A DNA stretch of 64,000 nt from NCBI GenBank assembly GCA_964558465.1, contig CAZLEF010000027.1, forward strand, positions 1-64,000. Direction: 5' to 3'. A program made the position numbers and the translations under genes. Below the pieces are notes generated by a model. The model ran no database searches. It had not been told where the DNA came from and saw only the letters and a program-made list of their open reading frames with translations. This document shows, in pieces, positions 31,756 to 39,887 of the stretch (position 1 is its first letter; every line of letters begins with the position of its first letter). This stretch comes from JACJYC01 sp964558465. Lineage in GTDB: Bacteria; Bacteroidota; Bacteroidia; Chitinophagales; Saprospiraceae.

Positions 31756-33798
31756 TTACAGTGATTTCATTTTCACCATGGTCAGGATTGTAGCGATCGC
31801 AACGGTTTCGTTGGTCTCATCGTAAACATCGACCAGCCATTTGACGATGCCTTTCCGGAAGTTTTCCTCTTCGCGTTGTTCCTGTGCGATTTTTTCCTTC
31901 ACGGTCAGTTTTACGCCGATGGTCATGCCCGGATAAACGGGTTTGGTAAACCGGCATTCTTCCAGGCCGTAATTCAGCAGTACAGGCCCTTTCCGCGCCT
32001 CCACAAATAATCCGGCAGCCTTGCTCAGCACCCAGTAGCCATGCGCCACTCTTTTTTCGAAAGGCGTATCACTGAGGGCGGTTTCATCCATATGCGCATA
32101 AAAATGGTCGCCGCTCAGGTTGGCAAAATTGACGATATCGGTTTCGGTGACGGTATGCCGGGCGGTCACCAGGGTTTCGCCGATCTCCAGTTCGTCAAAA
32201 TATTTCATGAAAGGGTGCAGTCCGGTTTCTTTCCGGTGAGCGCCTGGTTGAAAAACATTGGTTACGGCCGTCAGCATGGTGGGATGCCCCTGCAATGCCG
32301 TGCGCTGCAAATAATGCTGAATGCCGCGCAATCCGCCCAGTTCTTCCCCCCCGCCGGCGCGGCCCGGCCCGCCGTGTACCATCAAAGGCATGGGAGAACC
32401 GTGGCCCGTACTTTCCGGCGCGCTTTCCCGGTTGAGGATCAGGATCCGGCCGTGCCAGGCTCCGGCCCCCAGCACATAATCCCGCGCTTCCGCCTGATCA
32501 TGCGTACACAACGTGGATACCAGGGAGCCTTTCCCTTTATTGACCAGTTCGATGGCATCCTCTGCGGAAGTGTACGGCATCAGGGTCACGACCGGGCCAA
32601 AAACCTCCACCCGGTGGGGGGCTTCGCGGCGCATGGGGTCGTCGTTGCGCAGGATGAGCGGGCTCATAAACGCGCCTTTCTCGGGTTCGGCATCGATCAG
32701 GTGGACCGTGTCGGGGTTGCCGTACACCAGGGCGGATGTCCAAAGCAATTCGCTCAATTGACGTTTTACCTTATCGCGTTGCGCCTGGTTGACCAATGCG
32801 CCCATCCGGACTTTTTCGTTCCTGGGGTTGCCGACGGCGGTTTGTCCAAGGGCGGAGGCCAGCGCTTTCTGAAGGTCATCCATAACGGCCTCCGGCGCAA
32901 ATACCCGGCGGATGGCGGTACATTTCTGGCCGCATTTTGCGGTCATTTCCCGGCGGATTTCCTTGATGAACAAGTCAAACTCTTCACTGCCGGGGTGTAC
33001 ATCCCGCCCCAAAACAGCTGCATTCAGGCTGTCGGCCTCCATATTGAAATGAACGGCTTTTTCCACGATGACGGGATGAGACCGCAACAACTGGCCGGTA
33101 ACGGCAGAGCCTGTGAAGGTAACAACGTCCTGGCTGTCCACGTGATCGAGGATCCCCCTGCCGGGGCCGTTCACCAATTGCAGGGCGCCTTCCGGCACGA
33201 TCCCTGAAGCCACAATATCCCGTACCATGGCTTCGGCCAGAAAGGAGGTGAGTTCGGAGGGTTTCACTACGGCCGGCATACCCGCCAGCCAATTGCCGGA
33301 CAATTTTTCGAGCATGCCCCAAACCGGAAAATTAAAGGCGTTGATGTGCACGGCCACTCCATGGCGGGGAGTAAAGACGTGCTGGCCGGTGAAACTGCCG
33401 TGTTTCGACAGGCGGGCTTGTTCGCCGTCGACGTATAAATAGTCATCCGGCAGTTTCCGGCGGAGGCTCGCATAGGCAAAAAGCGTACCGATACCGCCGT
33501 CGATATCGATCCAGCTATCGCTTTTGGTGGCGCCGGTCCGGTAACTGGCCGGGTAGTATTTCTGACGGATCTCGTGCAGGTAAACGGCCAGTTTTTTCAA
33601 CATCAGGCCCCGCTCACGGAAGGTCATTTTCCGCAAGGCGTTCCCTCCGGTCTTCCGGCCGTATTCCAGGATGCCTTCGTAATCCAGGCCGTCGGTGCTG
33701 CAAGTCCCGATGACCTCACCGGTAACGGCATCGTACTGGGCCAGGCCTTCCCCGTCATGCGGTATCCACCGGCCCTGGATATAATGCTCCAGTTTCAT
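31756..33798 (-). CDS. paaZ: PaaZ: oxepin-CoA hydrolase / aldehyde dehydrogenase
   Basis: 680 residues, normal length. The N-terminal 510 residues are an aldehyde dehydrogenase: VTFTGSAVTGQLLRSHP for NADP, catalytic Glu in HFNMEADSLNAAVLG (about 256) and Cys in AKCGQKCTAIRR (about 295). The C-terminal 140 residues are a MaoC-like hydratase domain (GDHFYAHMDE). In phenylacetate catabolism it opens the oxepin-CoA ring and oxidises the aldehyde. No other paa genes are in the window, so substrates could differ or the rest of the pathway lies elsewhere. A -7 box lies 23 bases upstream. Confidence 0.93.
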   Translation of the reverse strand: MKLEHYIQGRWIPHDGEGLAQYDAVTGEVIGTCSTDGLDYEGILEYGRKTGGNALRKMTFRERGLMLKKLAVYLHEIRQKYYPASYRTGATKSDSWIDIDGGIGTLFAYASLRRKLPDDYLYVDGEQARLSKHGSFTGQHVFTPRHGVAVHINAFNFPVWGMLEKLSGNWLAGMPAVVKPSELTSFLAEAMVRDIVASGIVPEGALQLVNGPGRGILDHVDSQDVVTFTGSAVTGQLLRSHPVIVEKAVHFNMEADSLNAAVLGRDVHPGSEEFDLFIKEIRREMTAKCGQKCTAIRRVFAPEAVMDDLQKALASALGQTAVGNPRNEKVRMGALVNQAQRDKVKRQLSELLWTSALVYGNPDTVHLIDAEPEKGAFMSPLILRNDDPMRREAPHRVEVFGPVVTLMPYTSAEDAIELVNKGKGSLVSTLCTHDQAEARDYVLGAGAWHGRILILNRESAPESTGHGSPMPLMVHGGPGRAGGGEELGGLRGIQHYLQRTALQGHPTMLTAVTNVFQPGAHRKETGLHPFMKYFDELEIGETLVTARHTVTETDIVNFANLSGDHFYAHMDETALSDTPFEKRVAHGYWVLSKAAGLFVEARKGPVLLNYGLEECRFTKPVYPGMTIGVKLTVKEKIAQEQREEENFRKGIVKWLVDVYDETNETVAIATILTMVKMKSL

Positions 33799-33820
33799 GG
33801 TTCTGTTTGGTTTTGAACCG

Positions 33821-33828
33821 CAAAGATA
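33821..33828 (-). promoter_or_regulatory. -7 box TATCTTTG of paaZ
   Basis: Minus-strand TAnnTTTG match, 23 bases before the paaZ start. Confidence 0.55.
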
Positions 33829-34137
33829 GCCTACTTGTTTTATATGTTGGTAGACGGCGGACGGCCCACGGCGGACGGCGGACGGGATAAAACAGCCGGA
33901 TTATAGTGTAGCAGGGTGGAGTTTATCTGTTTTGCGTTTTTTTCCGTCAACCCACGCCACAGGGTGGCAAGCTGTCAACCCAGCCTGCTATCTGCAGGGC
34001 TTAGTCCGGCGGCTTACCTTTTTGACCTGATTAAGAGTTCTTTAACGATTAGACCCCAAAATTTAACGCATCAATAACGCCGGATATTTGTTAAAATATC
34101 GTCTGTAATATCGAACATGAACATGAAATAACGCCTT
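33829..34137. repeat. Gene-free spacer with GTAGACGG words
   Basis: This 309-base interval holds a GGTAGACGGCGGACGG word array (33847-33891) and a weak hairpin around CAACCCACGCCACAGGG (33949 on). A/T-rich sequence precedes the next gene, with GATATTTG, a one-mismatch -7 box, at about 34084. Confidence 0.5.
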
Positions 34138-37100
34138 ATGAGAACGAAAACATTATTTTGGTTGCTTGCTGCGCTGATTCTGGCGATGGGGCGCCTGGAT
34201 GCTCAGCAATACTTCGGCCAGAACAAGCCCAATTACGAAAAATTTGATTTCAAAGTCTATCAATCCCCCGAATTCGAGATTTATTCCTACCTGAAGGACC
34301 CGGAAAAAGTAAAGGCCTTTGCCAATGCGGCGGAGCAATGGTACAAATTGCACCAGAGTATCCTCGCGGATACGATCCTGGGAAAAAACCCCATTATACT
34401 TTACAATGACCACGCTGATTTCCAGCAAACCAATACCATCAGCAGCCAGATCGGCGTAGGTACGGGCGGGGTCACAGAGGCCTTCAAAAACCGGGTTGTT
34501 CTCCCGTTGACCATGTCAAACGAACAAACCCACCATGTACTGGGCCACGAACTCGTGCACGCCTTCCAGTATAATATGGTCATCCGGGGCGACTCTTCCA
34601 ATATCCAGAACCTGGGCAACCTGCCGCTGTGGATGGTGGAAGGCCTGGCTGAATATTTGTCGATCGGCCGCTACGATTCCCATACGGCCATGTGGATGCG
34701 GGATGCGGTGTTGAATGACGATGTACCCAGCATCCGGGACCTCAACAACATGGGCAAATATTTCCCATATCGCTACGGACAGGCTTTTTGGTCGTTTATT
34801 GCCGGATGGAAGGGCGACGACGTCATTGCGCCGTTTTTTATCCTGACCGCCAGGCTGGGTTTTGAAAAAGCCAGCGAGATCGTGTTGGGCGTGAATGTAA
34901 AAGACCTTTCAAAACTCTGGGAAGACAGCTTCCGGCAGCACTTCGGCGCCAACCTCGGCGACAAAAAGGAACGCCTGGTCGGCAAAGAGCTGATCAACGA
35001 CAAAAACGGCGGCCGTCTGAACATTGCGCCGGAGATCAGCCCCAACGGCCGCTATTTGATCTTCCTGTCGGAAAAAGACGTCTTTTCCATCGACCTGTTC
35101 CTGGCGGATGCCCGGACCGGAAAAGTCCTTTCGAAAGTAGCCAGTACCCTGAAGGACGGCCATATCGATGATTTCAACTATATCGAATCTTCCGGCGCCT
35201 GGTCGCCCGATAGCAAACGCTTCGCATTCGTGGGTGTTTCAAAAGGGAACAACATCCTGATTATCAAAGAGGCCGAAACCGGTAAAACGGTCCTGGAAAC
35301 GGAGATCGACGGGTTGCCGGCCTTCACAAATCCGGCCTGGTCGCCCGACGGCAAAACCATCGTCATGACAGGGTTGTTTGAAGGCCAGGTCGACTTGTAC
35401 GCTTTTGATGTCAAGACCCGGAAGATCAGGCAGCTCACCAATGATCCATATAGTGAAATGCAACCCGCCTGGGCAGCCGACGGCAAAAAGATTGTTTTTG
35501 CGACGGACCGGCTGAGTTATGAAAAGGGCCGCTACAATGGCAAATTCACGTTCAACCTGGCCACCATCGATCCGGATGGCGGTAACCCGGAAAATATAGA
35601 GGTCTTCCCCGGCGCCGACAACCTCAACCCCAAACTGGATACTGCCGGCAATATTATTTTCATGTCGAACCGGGACGGTTTCCGGAATTTGTACCGGTAT
35701 GAACCGGCGACCGGCAAAGTTTACCAGCTGACGGATCTTCTGACCGGCATCAGCGGCATCACCCAGTATGCACCTGCCATCAGTATCGACCGGCGGCGCG
35801 ACAAGGTGCTCTACACCTACTATTCCAAAAACAGCTACCGTATCTTCCAGGCTACCTCCGGTGATTTCCTCAACAAGGAGGTGGACCCCCGGGCGGTAGA
35901 CATGACCGCAGGCGAGCTGATCAAGATCAATAAAATGGCTCCGGATTATGTCAGCCGGCAACTGGCCCAGATGGACAACCTCGGCGACTTGCCGGATACG
36001 AGTTTCGCCAATGTCCCCTACAAATCCAAATTCAAACTGGATTATGTGGGCGGCGGAACGGGTGTTGGCGTCGGTACCAACAATACATTCGGTACGACCA
36101 CCGGCATCGCAGGCGGGGTGGATATGCTCTTCAGCGACATCCTGGGCAACAATCAATTGTTTTCAAGCTTTTCCATGAACGGAGAGATCACCGACCTGGG
36201 CGGCGGCGTGGCCTACCTCAACCGGAAAAGCAGGGTGCAATGGGGTTTGTCGTTGTCGCATATTCCCTACCGGAGTTTTGGTTTCGGCAATTCCGGGCTC
36301 GAGGACCGGGAATTTAATGAAGGCGGGGTCTACCAGGTCATAGCCGATACATTCTTTATACAACGGATCTTCCAGCAGCAGGTCGGCGGATTTGCGTCCC
36401 TGCCCTTTACCACCAGGTTGCGGGTGGAAGGCAGCGCTGCGTTGTCCTTCTACGGGTCGAGGCTCGACCAGTATGTCAACGTCTACCAGGCGATCGACGT
36501 CGGCGGCGGATATTTTCAAAGAGGCCTTTATCTGGGCCAGGAAAGAGATAAAGTGGGGAAAGGAAATCCGTTTGGACTGTGGAATGTAGGCGCGGCCCTG
36601 GTAGGAGACAATTCCTCTTTTGGTCTGACCGCCCCCCTGAACGGGTACCGGTTCCGGCTGGGTTTCGACCAATACGGCGGTGAATATGATTTTACCGCTG
36701 CTACGGCGGATTTCCGGATTTACAAATTCTTCAAACCCTTCGGGATAGCCTTCAGGGCCCTGCACTATGGCCGTTACGGCGGGAACAGCGATGTGCTCTA
36801 TCCATTGTATATCGGCTCTCCCTGGTACGTCAGGGGGTTGGGCTCGAACAGCGCCCAGGATATCCTGATCGCCAACGGCAGGGATTTTGACGAGTTGGTC
36901 GGCAGTAAAATGTTTGTGGCCAACGCGGAAATCCGGCTTCCTTTTACCGGACCGGAACAGATCTCCCTGATCAAATCGGGGTTCCTCTTCACCGACCTCA
37001 ACCTGTTTCTGGACGGCGGGGCCTCCTTTTACGAATTTGATCAGTTTAACGGGCCCATTTACAAACTCGGGACCGATGGAAAGCCGCAAACCAATCCGTC

Positions 37101-37269
37101 CACCGGCGAGCCGTTGATCCTCCGGCAGGAAGCCCGGCCGATCTTCACCGCAGGGGTTTCCGTGCGGGTCAATTTATTTGGCGCCCTGATCCTGGAACCG
37201 TATTATGCCGTTCCGCTGCTGAAGGAGACCAAGGGGGTGTTTGGGTTGAATATTGTGCCGGGGTGGTAG
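34138..37269 (+). CDS. Peptidase-like / TolB beta-propeller / outer-membrane barrel fusion
   Basis: 1043 residues with a signal peptide. About 30-290 resembles a gluzincin (peptidase MA-like) domain, with VLGHELVHAFQYN (His and Glu at about 139-143) and WMVEGLAEYLS (downstream Glu, about 166-175). About 300-610 contains WD40-like TolB propeller repeats (PEISPNGRYLIFLSEKD, AWSPDSKRFAFVG, AWSPDGKTIVMTG, AWAADGKKIVFATD). About 630-1043 is a beta-barrel of the surface-antigen type (RLGFDQYGGEYDF, GSPWYVRGLGSNSAQD, RVNLFGALILEPYYAVPL). The barrel anchors it in the outer membrane, with propeller and protease in the periplasm or outside. Catalysis is inferred from motifs. Single gene. Confidence 0.8.
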   Translation: MRTKTLFWLLAALILAMGRLDAQQYFGQNKPNYEKFDFKVYQSPEFEIYSYLKDPEKVKAFANAAEQWYKLHQSILADTILGKNPIILYNDHADFQQTNTISSQIGVGTGGVTEAFKNRVVLPLTMSNEQTHHVLGHELVHAFQYNMVIRGDSSNIQNLGNLPLWMVEGLAEYLSIGRYDSHTAMWMRDAVLNDDVPSIRDLNNMGKYFPYRYGQAFWSFIAGWKGDDVIAPFFILTARLGFEKASEIVLGVNVKDLSKLWEDSFRQHFGANLGDKKERLVGKELINDKNGGRLNIAPEISPNGRYLIFLSEKDVFSIDLFLADARTGKVLSKVASTLKDGHIDDFNYIESSGAWSPDSKRFAFVGVSKGNNILIIKEAETGKTVLETEIDGLPAFTNPAWSPDGKTIVMTGLFEGQVDLYAFDVKTRKIRQLTNDPYSEMQPAWAADGKKIVFATDRLSYEKGRYNGKFTFNLATIDPDGGNPENIEVFPGADNLNPKLDTAGNIIFMSNRDGFRNLYRYEPATGKVYQLTDLLTGISGITQYAPAISIDRRRDKVLYTYYSKNSYRIFQATSGDFLNKEVDPRAVDMTAGELIKINKMAPDYVSRQLAQMDNLGDLPDTSFANVPYKSKFKLDYVGGGTGVGVGTNNTFGTTTGIAGGVDMLFSDILGNNQLFSSFSMNGEITDLGGGVAYLNRKSRVQWGLSLSHIPYRSFGFGNSGLEDREFNEGGVYQVIADTFFIQRIFQQQVGGFASLPFTTRLRVEGSAALSFYGSRLDQYVNVYQAIDVGGGYFQRGLYLGQERDKVGKGNPFGLWNVGAALVGDNSSFGLTAPLNGYRFRLGFDQYGGEYDFTAATADFRIYKFFKPFGIAFRALHYGRYGGNSDVLYPLYIGSPWYVRGLGSNSAQDILIANGRDFDELVGSKMFVANAEIRLPFTGPEQISLIKSGFLFTDLNLFLDGGASFYEFDQFNGPIYKLGTDGKPQTNPSTGEPLILRQEARPIFTAGVSVRVNLFGALILEPYYAVPLLKETKGVFGLNIVPGW

Positions 37270-37380
37270 GCCAGTTGGCAGTCTTGCAGTTTGCAGCCGG
37301 CAGTCTTTGGTTTCGTCTTGAAGGCATAGGAATTTCCTGATATAGACCTCCGAGTTTTTCGAAACTTCGGAGGTCTGTAT
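37264..37380. repeat. GCAGT word repeats and a long hairpin
   Basis: Words AGTTGGCAGTCTTGCAGTTTGC (37271 on) follow the stop. A hairpin TAGACCTCCGA / TCGGAGGTCT with a loop of about 12 bases lies at 37342-37378, without a T run. It may end the upstream transcript. Confidence 0.55.
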
Positions 37381-37395
37381 CACAAAAATTCGCGT

Positions 37396-37403
37396 TACCT
37401 TTG
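37396..37403 (+). promoter_or_regulatory. -7 box TACCTTTG of the Bat operon
   Basis: TAnnTTTG match 26 bases before the TTG start of the first Bat gene. Confidence 0.6.
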
Positions 37404-37428
37404 GGGTGTATAAAAAAGCCCGAAACAA

Positions 37429-38457
37429 TTGTTTAGATTTGAACATCCGGCTTATCTCTGGGCGCTGCTGCTGTTGCCGCTGCTTGCTGTGCTTTTCATT
37501 TTTTCGGAACGGAGCCGGCGCCTGCGTTTAAAACGATTTGCCCCCGGCCATTTGTTGCCGGCCCTCTCACCTGGTTTTTCCAGGTACAAGTACAGCCTTA
37601 AATTTTTTATGCTGGCGACCGGCCTGGCTTTTCTGGTAGTCGGGTGGGCCAACCCGCAGTGGGGAGCACGGAAGAAAGAAGTCAAACGGGAAGGTATTGA
37701 TGTGCTGATTGCCCTGGATATTTCTCAAAGCATGCTGGCTGAGGACATTTCGCCCAGTCGTCTGGAACGCGCCAAACGATTTGCCCAAACGCTCTCAGAG
37801 CGGCTTTACGGCCAGCGAACGGGAGTCGTGCTTTTTGCCTGCAATGCCTACCTCCAGGTGCCGCTGACCACCGATTACGCGTTTGTCAGCATGTTCATCA
37901 ACAGCGCCGGTACGGAAATGGCGGCATCCCAGGGAACGGATATTGCCGCTGCCATCGACCTTGCAAGCCGAAGTTTTCCTGCCGGGAATAAAAATCACAA
38001 AGCGTTGATCATCATTTCCGACGGAGAAGACCATGGCGGAGAAGGTACGGCCCGTGCGGAAAGCGCTGCCGGTGAAGGATTGTTGATCTTTACGGTCGGT
38101 GTTGGCAGCGGAGAGGGCAGCCTTATTCCCACCTTTGTCAACGGACGGCTGGATTACCTGAGGGATATGACCGGCAACCCCGTCCGGTCAAGTATGAATG
38201 AACAGTCGCTGACCGATATCGCCGCTGCCGGAAACGGCGCCTACTTCCACTTGTCAAGTTCGACCGGCGACGTCATCAGTGCCCTGGAAAAAGCAATCGA
38301 ACAGGTGGAAAAACGGGAATACGAAGAACAAAGTTTTACGGAATACGCCAGCTACTTTCAACTTTTTCTGGGTATTGGTTTGTTATTGATTATCATTGAA
38401 TTTTTGATCTCCTACCGGCAAAACAGGTATTTGGCGGGGCGGGATATTTTTGGGTGA
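37429..38457 (+). CDS. BatA/BatB-type VWA-domain membrane protein
   Basis: 342 residues; TTG start at 37429, since the typical Bat N-terminus FRFEHPAYLWALLLLPLLAV begins there and no ATG fits better. Two N-terminal hydrophobic segments (about 8-25 and 55-75) are followed by a von Willebrand A domain (about 88-290). The MIDAS motif is DISQSMLAEDISPSRLERAK, with DGEDHGGEG later. A C-terminal helix is at about 310-328. The Bat proteins form a periplasmic complex implicated in aerotolerance or stress in Bacteroides. First gene of a four-gene run. Confidence 0.88.
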   Translation: MFRFEHPAYLWALLLLPLLAVLFIFSERSRRLRLKRFAPGHLLPALSPGFSRYKYSLKFFMLATGLAFLVVGWANPQWGARKKEVKREGIDVLIALDISQSMLAEDISPSRLERAKRFAQTLSERLYGQRTGVVLFACNAYLQVPLTTDYAFVSMFINSAGTEMAASQGTDIAAAIDLASRSFPAGNKNHKALIIISDGEDHGGEGTARAESAAGEGLLIFTVGVGSGEGSLIPTFVNGRLDYLRDMTGNPVRSSMNEQSLTDIAAAGNGAYFHLSSSTGDVISALEKAIEQVEKREYEEQSFTEYASYFQLFLGIGLLLIIIEFLISYRQNRYLAGRDIFG

Positions 38458-38459
38458 TG

Positions 38460-38514
38460 CTTCGACTCCGCTCAGCATAGCGGCCTTCGACTCCGCTCAG
38501 CATAGCGGCCTCGA
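38460..38514. repeat. Two copies of CTTCGACTCCGCTCAGCATAGCGGC
   Basis: Two direct copies of CTTCGACTCCGCTCAGCATA + GCGGC sit between batB- and batC-like genes and end in CTCGAAG, complementary to CTTCGA-G. A third partial copy is at 56474-56497. Confidence 0.9.
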
Positions 38515-38557
38515 AGCAGTACCGGTGAAAATTAAACTTGGGATAATCTTGAAAAAA

Positions 38558-39277
38558 ATGAATTTTTATTTCTGGGCAGCCATTTTCCTGTTTTGGGGCG
38601 GTATAGCGGCCGCACAGTCGGGACACTCGCTCTTGCGTCAGGGCGACAAGAGTTATAAAAACCAGGATTACGGCCAAGCAGAAGAAAAATACCGGAAAGC
38701 ATTGGAAAAGGACCCCAATCCCAAAGGTAAATACAACCTTGGGAACACGATCTATCAGCAGGACCGTTACGAGGAAGCGGTGAGGAGCTTCGAAGAAGCG
38801 GCCAATTCCGGCGCAGACAACGAACTTAAGTCCAAAGCCTTCCACAACCTCGGTAACGCTTATTTCCACCAAAAAGATTTCAAAAAAAGCATCGAGGCTT
38901 ATAAAAATGCCCTCCGGCTGAACCCTTCAGATGTGGAGACCAAATATAACCTCGCGCTGGCCCAAAAAATGCTCCCGCCGCCGTCGTCCAATCCGGATAA
39001 ACAAGAGCAGGATCAGGACCAGAACGAGGAACAAAAAGAAGATCAGCAACAACAACAGCAACAACAACAACAGCAGCAGGAACAACAACAGGACAACCAG
39101 AATCAGCCCCGCGAAGGGGAGGATCAAAGGCCCGGGAACACCCCGCTCCAGGAAAAAGAATTAACCGAAGAGGATGTCAAACAACTTTTGCGCAGCATAG
39201 CAGAGGAAGAGAAAAAAACATTGGAAAAATTGCGCCAGGCCGAATCAAAAGCCTGCAGTTCAGCCAAAGATTGGTAA
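38558..39277 (+). CDS. BatC-like TPR protein with polyglutamine tract
   Basis: Start at ATG 38558, which opens a signal peptide (MNFYFWAAIFLFWGGIAAA); the longer frame begins in a repeat. 239 residues with three tetratricopeptide repeats (about 22-140). A low-complexity part with 12 consecutive Gln and many Glu/Asn (about 160-190, coded by CAA/CAG at 39044-39090) precedes a charged helical C-terminus. BatC family members are TPR proteins that pair with the VWA proteins. Second gene of the Bat run. Confidence 0.85.
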   Translation: MNFYFWAAIFLFWGGIAAAQSGHSLLRQGDKSYKNQDYGQAEEKYRKALEKDPNPKGKYNLGNTIYQQDRYEEAVRSFEEAANSGADNELKSKAFHNLGNAYFHQKDFKKSIEAYKNALRLNPSDVETKYNLALAQKMLPPPSSNPDKQEQDQDQNEEQKEDQQQQQQQQQQQQEQQQDNQNQPREGEDQRPGNTPLQEKELTEEDVKQLLRSIAEEEKKTLEKLRQAESKACSSAKDW

Positions 39278-39296
39278 ACCAAAATTTTTAAATGCC

Positions 39297-39836
39297 ATGA
39301 AAAAACTGATGTTGCCCATTTTTTTCCTGGGATTTCATTTTCTGGCCGGCGCCCAGGAAACATCGGCCAGGTTTTCTGTGTCCGTGAGCGCTGATTCCAT
39401 TTTGCTGGGGAATTTTTTCCGGGTTACCTTCACCTTGGAGAATGCGCGGCAAGGGGATTTTGAAGCGCCTCAATTTGATGGCTTTACCATTGTAAGCGGC
39501 CCCAACGTATCATCCAGCATGAGCATGGTGAATGGGACCATTACCCAAAAGATCGCCTATTCCTTTTATCTGGAGCCACTGGATATCGGCAACTATTATA
39601 TCCCCCCGGCAAGCATTACGTTAGGTGATCAGGTACTGGAATCCATGCCCGTTTCCATTATGGTAGCGCCCAATCCGGACGGTATAAAACAACTGCCCGA
39701 CCCCGAACAGGAATGGGGCAATGGAATCATGGACAATTTTCCGGACCTTTTTGAGCGCCCCCTTGCCCCCCGACCAACGCCGCCGCAACCACCCCGGCAG
39801 GATGGCAAAAAGAAAAAGAAGGTTTATAAAATGTAG
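39297..39836 (+). CDS. Short BatD-like protein (single domain)
   Basis: 179 residues. Signal peptide ending in GAQ, one BatD-type beta domain (about 25-135: VSVSADSILLGNFFRVTFTL, FDGFTIVSGPNVSSSMSMVN), then a Pro-rich and Lys-rich tail (PRPTPPQPPRQ, KKKKKVYKM). It corresponds to the first domain of the full-length BatD that follows and lacks the transmembrane part, so it looks like a duplication that was shortened or became a soluble partner. Confidence 0.75.
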   Translation: MKKLMLPIFFLGFHFLAGAQETSARFSVSVSADSILLGNFFRVTFTLENARQGDFEAPQFDGFTIVSGPNVSSSMSMVNGTITQKIAYSFYLEPLDIGNYYIPPASITLGDQVLESMPVSIMVAPNPDGIKQLPDPEQEWGNGIMDNFPDLFERPLAPRPTPPQPPRQDGKKKKKVYKM

Positions 39837-39887
39837 ATTGTACAACCTGGAAAGTGAACAGAAAATGAGGATTCGAGGATACGATAT

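Noticed and set aside
32041..33207. 388-codon plus-strand open frame
   Set aside because: Antisense to the well-supported paaZ.
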